Source of the DNA: WGMK01 sp046047315
Lineage (GTDB): Bacteria > Hydrogenedentota > Hydrogenedentia > Hydrogenedentales > JAEUWI01
Reading direction: 5' to 3'
Assembly (NCBI GenBank): GCA_046047315.1
Contig: JBJOID010000278.1
Coordinates: 1 to 5,020 of the forward strand
Length of the DNA stretch: 5,020 nucleotides
The position numbers and the translations under genes were made by a program. Position 1 is the first letter of the stretch; each line of letters starts with the position of its first letter. Below the pieces are notes generated by a model. The model was not told the origin of the DNA and made no database searches. It was given only the letters and a program-made list of their open reading frames with translations. Shown piece after piece: positions 1 to 5,020 of this stretch.

Positions 1-2
1 TC

Positions 3-317
3 GTCATTACGCCATCACACTTCGGGCCGCGCTACGCCGAGATCTTCGGCGAGGAAAACGTGGACGTCGAAATCGCGGGGCGCATGTTCGGCTTCATCGG
101 TTTTCCCAACAAGCCGGTCGAGATCAAGTCCGACCAGTTCGAGCTGACCAAACTGGACGAGAACCTCGAAGACGCGGTGAACCACACGCTTGACGAGATG
201 GCGCGGCGGGAAGACATCAGCACGGGCGTGGTGGTGACGCCGGACAGCCGCTACTACCCGGTGTCCGTCGAACGGTTCATCGCGAGCATCATCGACGACG
301 AGTTTCGCGCCCCCTGA
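3..317 (+). CDS. C-terminal part of an unrecognised protein (5' end outside window)
   Basis: The reading frame is open from the left edge to a TGA at 315-317, giving 104 visible residues; the beginning lies upstream of the window. I do not recognise the family. The fragment alternates hydrophobic strand-like stretches (VITPSHFG at the left end, MFGFIGFP around residues 28-35, GVVVTP around residues 76-81) with acidic helical stretches, which suggests a soluble alpha/beta fold. It has no cysteine and no membrane segment, and ends in an acidic helix (SIIDDEF). A GTG at 60 with GAGGA four bases upstream could start an 85-residue protein. I prefer the longer partial reading because the upstream codons look equally protein-like and the frame has no stop. 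A 77-base gap separates it from the next gene. It is probably a real coding region, but its function is unknown. Confidence 0.7.
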   Translation, partial: VITPSHFGPRYAEIFGEENVDVEIAGRMFGFIGFPNKPVEIKSDQFELTKLDENLEDAVNHTLDEMARREDISTGVVVTPDSRYYPVSVERFIASIIDDEFRAP

Positions 318-327
318 AGGAACTAGT

Positions 328-345
328 CGCGCGAGGCGGCGCGCG
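328..345 (+). terminator. GC-rich hairpin after the first gene (possible terminator)
   Basis: CGCGCG at 328-333 pairs perfectly with CGCGCG at 340-345 around a six-base loop, starting 11 bases after the TGA of the upstream gene. No T-tract follows, so it is not a classical intrinsic terminator. It could be a pause or 3'-end-stabilising hairpin, or a chance product of GC-rich sequence. Confidence 0.3.
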
Positions 346-348
346 GCA

Positions 349-357
349 TGTTATCAT
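349..357 (+). promoter_or_regulatory. Candidate extended -10 promoter for the 90-aa/743-aa gene pair
   Basis: TGTTATCAT fits the extended -10 pattern TGnTATAAT with one mismatch in the hexamer (TATCAT). No recognisable -35 lies at the expected distance, which is tolerated for extended -10 promoters. Transcription would begin near 364, leaving about 30 bases of leader before the ATG at 395. It falls in the only gap upstream of the two-gene unit and right after a hairpin. The prediction assumes a housekeeping sigma factor of the usual type. Confidence 0.4.
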
Positions 358-366
358 CGCTGCGAT
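356..366. promoter_or_regulatory. Small inverted repeat overlapping the candidate promoter (possible operator)
   Basis: ATCGC-T-GCGAT is a perfect five-base inverted repeat around one central base. It overlaps the last two bases of the candidate -10 hexamer and the predicted start of transcription, where a repressor would block initiation. It is short enough to occur by chance, and no regulator gene lies next to it. Confidence 0.2.
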
Positions 367-394
367 AGGGGAATGCCAATCAAGGGAGCATGCC

Positions 395-667
395 ATGAAA
401 TCCGCCTATGAACGCGCGATGGAAAAGATGCAGGCAGCCAGCGGGCCGCTGCGGGAATTGACGGACGAGCAGCGCGCGGCCATCAACGACCTTGACGCCA
501 AGTGCGACGCGCAGTTGGCGCAGGTAAACCTCGAGTACGACGAGAAGTTCTCACAAGCGCAGACCGCTGCGGAACTGCAAACCCTGCGCGCAGAGCGCGG
601 CCTCGCCATCAAGGCCATCGAAGACAAGCGCGAGCGCGAGAAGAACGCCCTCTGGGAACAGGGCTGA
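395..667 (+). CDS. Small coiled-coil-like hypothetical protein (90 aa)
   Basis: The ATG is preceded by AAGGGAG at 382-388, six bases upstream, which supports this start. The 90-residue product is rich in Ala, Glu, Lys, Arg and Gln and is predicted almost entirely helical. Two charged amphipathic stretches, roughly residues 23-56 and 57-87, have the hydrophobic spacing expected of a coiled coil or helical hairpin. It has no signal peptide or membrane segment, one cysteine (Cys37) and one tryptophan near the C-terminus, so it should be cytoplasmic. I cannot assign a family or function. It lies 30 bases upstream of the 743-residue membrane-protein gene on the same strand and is probably cotranscribed. 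A structural or adaptor role at the cytoplasmic face would fit but is speculative. Overlapping open frames on both strands look like shadows, whereas this frame has a good ribosome binding site. Confidence 0.75.
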   Translation: MKSAYERAMEKMQAASGPLRELTDEQRAAINDLDAKCDAQLAQVNLEYDEKFSQAQTAAELQTLRAERGLAIKAIEDKREREKNALWEQG

Positions 668-697
668 CCCGGCTCCGCCCGGCTAAAGGCCCACTGC

Positions 698-2929
698 ATG
701 GCCCCGCCCCCGAAGCCCCGCCGCCGCTGGAAATGGGCGCGGCGTGTGGGCGCGGTGTTGCTCATCATCGTTGCGGCGCTCTTTGCGCTGGACGCGTGGT
801 TGAAGTCGTGGCCAATCAAGGTGATGGCGCCGTGTGATGCAGAGATGACGGTGATGTATGCCCCGGGATTTTGGGGGCAGTGGCAACAACTTAGGGGTGT
901 CCGGGTCGAATATCCGGAGCGTGAAGTGATTCAAACGGAATTCATGGATACAGCCTTGCCTGCATCCGGAGCTTTCTTAGCCAATGACGCGGTCATGAGT
1001 TCCGATGTCACCGTGGATTCTATCGCGTACTTTGGCGGGATGAACGCAATGCGCGCATTCGACGCGACTGCCTTCGGAATGGGATATGGCTTCTGGCTCC
1101 AGACAATTCCCGGCGCAATCGGCAGGCATTACGTGCTGGCACGAAGGGGAGACTGGGTGGGGCTGTATTTTTCTCCCGGCCTCTTGGGCTGGGCGATGAT
1201 GCCGTGGCCGCTCTTCTCGGCTTTGATGTACGGCGAACACGCCGACCTGAGCGATGAATTCCTGCTCCAGCACGATGGAGGCTTTTCGCTGTCCAGCCGT
1301 TTCGAGTCGCCCCCGCTCGTGGAATGGAGGCGTGCGGAGGAAGGGCAGGGACATACCGGCGGCAGCGTGATCAGCATACTGGATGCCACGGGCCGGACCA
1401 CCGTTCTCGTGGAACACGACTACGCGTTGAAGGCTTTACGCTCGCTATGGGTTCGCATACCAGATGCCCTTGCGGCGACAGAAGGAACCAGCGTTTCCGT
1501 CTCACCGGCGCAGGACGGCGTGGTATTCCATCTGGACAGTGCCAGCCCTGAATTGGGTCGGGCTATCTTGGATTCACTAACACTGATCACATCTCGATTC
1601 GATAGCCGTTCCTGTTATCGGCCGCTGCGGTTCCTCGCTCGGTATCCAGGTCTGGAATCCTTGTCCGGGGAAGCAAAGGCTTTCCGCGCCACGATGGCGT
1701 TCCCGAAAGCCACGGCTGTGTCGCATGGCATGACCGTGGAACTGTCGGGCCTTACGGTGGCTATCATCACGCGTCAACTGGAAACTTCTGGGCTGCTCAA
1801 TCGCTCCGTGCCCAGGGAGTTTGGCGGAATGCCGGGCCTTGCGCTTCCTCCATCATTCCTGCTGAAAGAGCCGGTGATGGGATGGGGCGATGGGCGTGTG
1901 CTGCTCGCTTCCTCATCCCTCGCCATGGAAGATACGGCGAAAAAGGCTGGGAGCACGGCACGTGAAGCTGTTGCCGTACTTCAAGTTGCGGCGTTGCCGC
2001 TGTATTACCTGGAGTCCGCCGGGCGACTGCCGAGCCGACTGGAATGGCTGGAGAATCCTCCATCGGAATTATTTCAACGGCAGGAACTGGTGGGGCACGT
2101 GCGGCAAATTGCCCGTCAGGAACTGGCGGGAAACTGGATTACATTTCATGCCGTGGATGAGGAACGGACCGAGCCGCCCGCGATGTATCACCCCGTGGCT
2201 CCCTGCAATAAAGATGAAGTGGGCGTCGTGGCATCACATCCCGCCGCCTCAATCTGGCCGATTGAGGCATGGCAAACCGTGCATGCCCTGCTGACAGCAG
2301 GCAAATCCTACGAGGCTATGAAGGCCTTTACGGAGACCCAGATACAACGTGACGATATCTTTGGACGGGACGAGCCGGGCGGCATTCATTATCCTGCAAC
2401 GTCAGAATGGGCAGGCGACTCCTTTCGCTCTGAATCTCCTCTCGTCACACAGACGGCGTGGAGCATATTGACGACATCGGAGCTTTACGCGGGGTTCGAT
2501 GTGGCGGAGACGAGGGCGTTTCGAGAAGAGCAGTGGCAAGCCATAGAGGACTGGTCGAACTTTTTGGTGCGGTGGAAGCGGGGGCCGGATGCGGCGCCGT
2601 TGAGTTGCATCGAGGAGTCGGCGGGCCCGGACGATGTGTATCCGCTGCTGGTGGTGTATCTGGGGCTGCGGGCGGGGGCGGACTGGTTTTATCCGGACGG
2701 CTCGGGCATGCCGGAAGCCTGGCAGTTGCGACTGGATGATCTGCGGACGGAATTGCTGGCGAGCCTGTTGCAGCCGGGGCAGTGCCTTACCTGTCCGGAC
2801 TTGTTAATGCCGATAGCGGAATCACGGGGGCAACTTTCCCCCGCCGCGCTCGATGCCCTCCACCGCCTGCCCGCCTGCCCGCCGCCCGAACGGGAAGACT
2901 ACGGCGTGCTTCCCCGCTGCGCCCCTTAG
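698..2929 (+). CDS. Membrane-anchored extracytoplasmic protein of unknown function (743 aa)
   Basis: The ATG follows a modest ribosome binding site (AAAGG at 685-689, eight bases away) and lies 30 bases after the 90-aa gene. The N-terminus has a basic, proline-rich cytoplasmic tip (residues 1-16, with RRR and RR) followed by one hydrophobic segment (about 17-35), the layout of a signal anchor or uncleaved signal peptide. The remaining ~700 residues should lie outside the cytoplasmic membrane. Eight cysteines (46, 306, 503, 637, 696, 699, 727, 741) include a CLTC pair and could form disulfides. The first half (about 48-390) looks beta-rich with aromatic loops. The second (about 515-725) is more helical and tryptophan-rich. 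I recognise no enzyme motif, lipobox or C-terminal sorting signal. The middle of the gene is less GC-rich than its ends. The stop codon overlaps that of the convergent gene. Coding status is well supported by the long uninterrupted frame; function is unknown. Confidence 0.85.
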   Translation: MAPPPKPRRRWKWARRVGAVLLIIVAALFALDAWLKSWPIKVMAPCDAEMTVMYAPGFWGQWQQLRGVRVEYPEREVIQTEFMDTALPASGAFLANDAVMSSDVTVDSIAYFGGMNAMRAFDATAFGMGYGFWLQTIPGAIGRHYVLARRGDWVGLYFSPGLLGWAMMPWPLFSALMYGEHADLSDEFLLQHDGGFSLSSRFESPPLVEWRRAEEGQGHTGGSVISILDATGRTTVLVEHDYALKALRSLWVRIPDALAATEGTSVSVSPAQDGVVFHLDSASPELGRAILDSLTLITSRFDSRSCYRPLRFLARYPGLESLSGEAKAFRATMAFPKATAVSHGMTVELSGLTVAIITRQLETSGLLNRSVPREFGGMPGLALPPSFLLKEPVMGWGDGRVLLASSSLAMEDTAKKAGSTAREAVAVLQVAALPLYYLESAGRLPSRLEWLENPPSELFQRQELVGHVRQIARQELAGNWITFHAVDEERTEPPAMYHPVAPCNKDEVGVVASHPAASIWPIEAWQTVHALLTAGKSYEAMKAFTETQIQRDDIFGRDEPGGIHYPATSEWAGDSFRSESPLVTQTAWSILTTSELYAGFDVAETRAFREEQWQAIEDWSNFLVRWKRGPDAAPLSCIEESAGPDDVYPLLVVYLGLRAGADWFYPDGSGMPEAWQLRLDDLRTELLASLLQPGQCLTCPDLLMPIAESRGQLSPAALDALHRLPACPPPEREDYGVLPRCAP
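2892..2914. other. Inverted repeat just before the convergent stop codons
   Basis: GGGAAG at 2892-2897 pairs perfectly with CTTCCC at 2909-2914 around an 11-base loop. It ends 11 bases before the paired stop codons of the two converging genes, inside the last codons of the + strand gene. Neither strand has a following T-tract, so a bidirectional terminator role is only a weak possibility. Confidence 0.25.
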
Positions 2930-3777
2930 AAGCGGAACCCGGAAGCGGCCTGTTGCTCGATGGAGGCGAAGGCCCTGCGGGTTTCCTCCGCGCCGAGGCG
3001 CTGGACAAGGTAGGCCTCCAGCTCGCTCCATTCGAAGCGCATGACGGAAATTGCACCCAGGGCCTGGGCGGTGGCGCTCCACCGGCGGCCGGGCTCCAGT
3101 TCGGTGGCGGCGCCAAGCAAGGCAGGAGCGGCCACGTCGCCGAAGGGTTCGCCCGCCCGCAGCATGGCCACGGCGCCATCCAGCAGCACGTAGCCCTGCC
3201 CGTTCTGGGGCGCGTGCTGTTCGAAGAGCTTCTCGCCGGCGATCAGGCGCATCTCCTGGGCAATCCAAACCAGGGTGAGGCAGAGCCGCAGTCGCGCGGT
3301 TTCCTCGAGCGCGGCAAACGCGGGCACATGAAATATCGCCTCGTGGTGAAAGCGCTGCCAGACCAGTTGCTCCATCGCTTCCATGAGGGCGGCCTGTTCC
3401 TCCTTGTCGAGCGAAGAAAGGCAGGCAGTCTGAAAATCGAACCACTGGAACTTGAGGAGGGCGCAGGGGCTGGCCGCGCTGACGGTGGCGGTGCGCTGCG
3501 CGCGGGGATTGAACTGGTGCATCTCTCCCAGCAGGGCGGGAGCGCCAAGTACAAGTGATGGCTGCCCCTCTTGCTCGACGCGCATGCTCCCTGAAAGTAG
3601 CACGAAGCCCGCGCCGCCGCCGACATCACCCTCATGGATCAAGACATCATCCACGCCAAGCGACACCGGCTTTCCCACGGAGAGGAGCAAATCGGCCACC
3701 TTGGCGCGGTGTGCGGGTGACAGGGGCTCAAAGGCGCCAAGCGAAAGGATGGTTTCGTGGATGGAAGCGGAATCCAT
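2926..3777 (-). CDS. Tandem cyclic-nucleotide-binding domain protein (283 aa), no DNA-binding domain
   Basis: The protein carries two CRP-like cyclic nucleotide-binding domains. Domain 1 (about residues 13-125) shows the beta-roll pattern and an intact phosphate-binding cassette: Gly84-Glu85 and, ten residues after the Glu, Arg95-Thr96, the same spacing as Glu72 to Arg82 in E. coli CRP. Domain 2 (about 148-262) keeps the fold pattern (AGEKLF, YVLLDG) but has Ala223 where the Glu should be and Trp233 where the Arg should be, so its pocket looks degenerate. Only about 20 residues follow domain 2 and no helix-turn-helix is visible, so this is not a typical Crp/Fnr transcription factor. It is more likely a cytoplasmic sensor acting through a partner. 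ATG at 3777 is chosen because GGAGGG (complement of 3785-3790) lies seven bases upstream. An in-frame TTG at 3897 would add 40 residues encoded across a terminator. An oxygen- or redox-type ligand instead of cNMP is possible. Confidence 0.88.
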   Translation of the reverse strand: MDSASIHETILSLGAFEPLSPAHRAKVADLLLSVGKPVSLGVDDVLIHEGDVGGGAGFVLLSGSMRVEQEGQPSLVLGAPALLGEMHQFNPRAQRTATVSAASPCALLKFQWFDFQTACLSSLDKEEQAALMEAMEQLVWQRFHHEAIFHVPAFAALEETARLRLCLTLVWIAQEMRLIAGEKLFEQHAPQNGQGYVLLDGAVAMLRAGEPFGDVAAPALLGAATELEPGRRWSATAQALGAISVMRFEWSELEAYLVQRLGAEETRRAFASIEQQAASGFRF

Positions 3778-3784
3778 AGGGCAA

Positions 3785-3790
3785 CCCTCC
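3785..3790 (-). promoter_or_regulatory. Strong ribosome binding site fixing the start of the tandem cNMP-binding gene
   Basis: On the - strand GGAGGG stands seven bases before the ATG at 3777. It decides between this start and the upstream in-frame TTG at 3897, giving a 283-residue product that begins at the expected N-terminal helix of the first domain. Confidence 0.75.
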
Positions 3791-3848
3791 GGGCCACGCG
3801 GAGCGCGGCCTGACTTCAGCATAGCACGGAAAGCCTTGGGCCGCGGGG

Positions 3849-3873
3849 AAAAATTGGGGCGGTGATTGCCCCA
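3849..3873 (-). terminator. Intrinsic terminator after the hybrid kinase gene
   Basis: Read on the - strand, TGGGGC pairs perfectly with GCCCCA around the seven-base loop AATCACC, and the stem is followed at once by ATTTTT. The hairpin begins 38 bases after the kinase stop codon at 3912-3914. Stem, loop size and T-tract fit a Rho-independent terminator. It implies that the cNMP-binding gene downstream is expressed mainly from its own promoter or by read-through. Confidence 0.75.
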
Positions 3874-3911
3874 CGTGTCCCACCGGTACACCAACAATTG
3901 CGCGGGCGGAA

Positions 3912-5020
3912 TTATGCGTAGAGCGCACGGCGCACGGCCTCGTTGAGCTCGGCGGAGGTGAAGGGCTTTGGCAGCAGGTAGGTGCCTTCCAATTGGGGGG
4001 AGACAATGGCGGGGGAAATATCGCTGCTGCCCGACATGAAAATGAACCGGCGCTTGCCATGGCGGGCCAGGGTCTCCGTGTATAGCCCCTCTCCCCCGAG
4101 GTGCGGCATGTTCAGGTCGGTCAGCACGAGGCGGATGTGCTCGCCCTCGCGCGCGAGTATCTCTAGCGCCTCCAACCCGTCGGCGGCGCAGATCACCTCG
4201 TGGCCCGCCGCGCGCAGTTGCCGCTCCGCCAGCCGCCGCAGGGCATCGTTGTCTTCCACCAGCAGCAGCTTCGTCGCAGCTGCACGAGTGGCCTCCGGCG
4301 CGGAAGTTGCGGGCGTGGCCGGGGTGCTCTTGCGCGACGCGGCGATGACCTCGGGTGTCGGGGCCGCGTCTGAGGTGCCCGCCAGCACCTGCCGCAGCGT
4401 GTTGAGCAGGGCCTCCGCCGTGTAGGGCTTGGGCACAAAGAACTCGACCCCCGCGCCCAGCGCCTTCGCCACGTCTCCATTGGCCGCCAGCCCGCTCGAA
4501 CCGATAATGCGGGCCTGGGGATCCATGGACTTGATGGCGACAATCATGGCGGGCCCGTCCATCACGGGCATGCTAATGTCCGTCAAAACCACTTCGATTT
4601 CGTCGCGATGCTGGAAATAGAGCGACACGCCCTCCGCGCCGTTGCAGGCGGTCATCACGCGGTAGCCAAAACGTTCGAGCGCGCGGCGGGTTATCTCGCG
4701 CACATTCTCCTCGTCGTCCACCAACAACACCAACTCGTTCTGGCCCCGTGGCAGACCGGTCTGTGCGACGGCAGTCTCTTCCATGGCCGCCGCGCCAATC
4801 ACGGCGGGCAGGTATATCTTGAACTTGCTGCCCTTACCCACCTCGCTGTAGACGTTGATGAAGCCGCCGTGGTTCTTGACGATGGTGAACGTGGTGGAAA
4901 GGCCCAGCCCCGTGCCCTTGCCCACCTCCTTGGTGGTGAAGAAGGGCTCGAAGATTTTGTCCTGCACGGCGCGCGTCATGCCCGAGCCCGTGTCCGCCAC
5001 GCGAATCATCACGTAGGGTC
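3912..5020 (-). CDS. Hybrid sensor histidine kinase, C-terminal part with ATPase and two receiver domains (5' end outside window)
   Basis: The frame is open to the right edge and ends with TAA at 3912-3914; 368 residues are visible. Counting from the GTG at 5012, the end of a HATPase_c domain comes first: DTGSGM (residues 7-12), the F box FEPFFTT (21-27) and the G2 box GKGTGLGLS (31-39), ending near LPA (68-70). Receiver 1 (about 93-212) has the acidic pair Asp99/Asp100, phosphoacceptor Asp145 in LTDISMP, Ser172 and Lys195. A flexible Ala/Thr/Pro-rich linker (about 213-246) leads to receiver 2 (about 247-366), with Glu253/Asp254, Asp299 in LTDLNMP, Ser327 and Lys349. Both receivers therefore look competent for phosphorylation. 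The sensor region and the histidine-bearing dimerisation domain must lie beyond the window. The ATPase should drive His-to-Asp transfer, but whether to these receivers or a separate regulator cannot be seen. No DNA-binding output domain follows. Confidence 0.93.
   Translation of the reverse strand, partial: PYVMIRVADTGSGMTRAVQDKIFEPFFTTKEVGKGTGLGLSTTFTIVKNHGGFINVYSEVGKGSKFKIYLPAVIGAAAMEETAVAQTGLPRGQNELVLLVDDEENVREITRRALERFGYRVMTACNGAEGVSLYFQHRDEIEVVLTDISMPVMDGPAMIVAIKSMDPQARIIGSSGLAANGDVAKALGAGVEFFVPKPYTAEALLNTLRQVLAGTSDAAPTPEVIAASRKSTPATPATSAPEATRAAATKLLLVEDNDALRRLAERQLRAAGHEVICAADGLEALEILAREGEHIRLVLTDLNMPHLGGEGLYTETLARHGKRRFIFMSGSSDISPAIVSPQLEGTYLLPKPFTSAELNEAVRRALYA

Larger units (their letters stand above)
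3778..3911 (-). other. Intergenic region between kinase and cNMP-binding genes
   Basis: These 134 bases hold the kinase terminator and, nearest the downstream gene, its ribosome binding site. The roughly 70 bases between terminator and ATG are where a promoter for the cNMP-binding gene would have to lie. I see no convincing -35/-10 pair there; TGCTAT near 3821-3826 is only a poor -10 match. An alternative sigma factor or an activator-dependent promoter is possible. Confidence 0.5.

Noticed and set aside
406..837. Open frames on both strands overlapping the 90-aa gene and the start of the 743-aa gene
   Set aside because: Their products are Arg/Ala/Ser-rich without domains, and they conflict with two genes that have better start signals.
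2970..2984. Short hairpin AGGCCC-TGC-GGGTTT as a + strand terminator after the 743-aa gene
   Set aside because: Only three pairs are Watson-Crick G-C, two are G-T wobbles, the loop is three bases, and the only Ts are part of the stem.
2822..3445. A 207-residue - strand open frame within the cNMP-binding gene
   Set aside because: It is an alternative frame of the same strand, rich in Arg, Gly and Ala, without a ribosome binding site or recognisable domain.
2782..3558. A 258-residue + strand open frame opposite the tandem cNMP-binding gene
   Set aside because: It is antisense to a gene with two recognisable domains and a strong ribosome binding site. Its own product is Gly/Ala/Arg-rich low-complexity sequence typical of high-GC shadow frames.
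3821..3826. TGCTAT on the - strand as a -10 box for the cNMP-binding gene
   Set aside because: It matches only three of six consensus positions and has no -35 element at a suitable distance.
3778..3897. Longer N-terminus for the cNMP-binding protein from a TTG at 3897
   Set aside because: The extra 40 residues would be encoded across the terminator hairpin and have no domain character; the ATG at 3777 has an excellent ribosome binding site.
1..5020. CRISPR array, insertion sequence, tRNA, riboswitch or phage-type feature
   Set aside because: No regularly spaced repeats, terminal inverted repeats, transposase or integrase motifs, or tRNA-like cloverleaf sequence were seen on either strand.

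Overview
The window looks like bacterial chromosomal DNA of fairly high G+C, with Shine-Dalgarno-led ATG starts and closely packed genes. I see no rRNA, tRNA, CRISPR array or insertion sequence. A multi-receiver hybrid histidine kinase, a tandem cyclic-nucleotide-binding protein and a large membrane-anchored protein I do not recognise suggest a free-living environmental bacterium. Planctomycetota, Hydrogenedentota and Myxococcota/Desulfobacterota relatives are all possible, but this is inference and the taxon cannot be fixed from the sequence.

The left half is on the + strand. It opens with the C-terminal 104 residues of an unrecognised protein (stop at 315-317). A 77-base gap follows, holding a GC-rich hairpin, a candidate extended -10 promoter and a small inverted repeat. 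Next come a 90-residue coiled-coil-like protein (395-667) and, 30 bases later, a 743-residue protein with one N-terminal membrane segment and a large extracytoplasmic part (698-2929). These two probably form a small operon of unknown function.

The right half is on the - strand. A hybrid sensor histidine kinase enters from the right edge and ends at 3912; its ATPase domain and two receiver domains are visible, while the sensor and the phospho-accepting histidine domain lie outside. A convincing intrinsic terminator (3849-3873) follows it. Then comes a protein with two cyclic-nucleotide-binding domains and no DNA-binding domain (2926-3777), started by a strong ribosome binding site. This gene converges on the 743-residue gene, and their stop codons overlap in the tetranucleotide TTAG.

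The kinase and the tandem cNMP-binding protein are both signalling proteins, but the terminator suggests separate transcription, so a joint pathway is only a guess. I found no clear new multi-gene system. The most unusual items are the orphan 743-residue protein with its 90-residue partner, and the tandem cNMP-binding protein whose second pocket has lost key residues.
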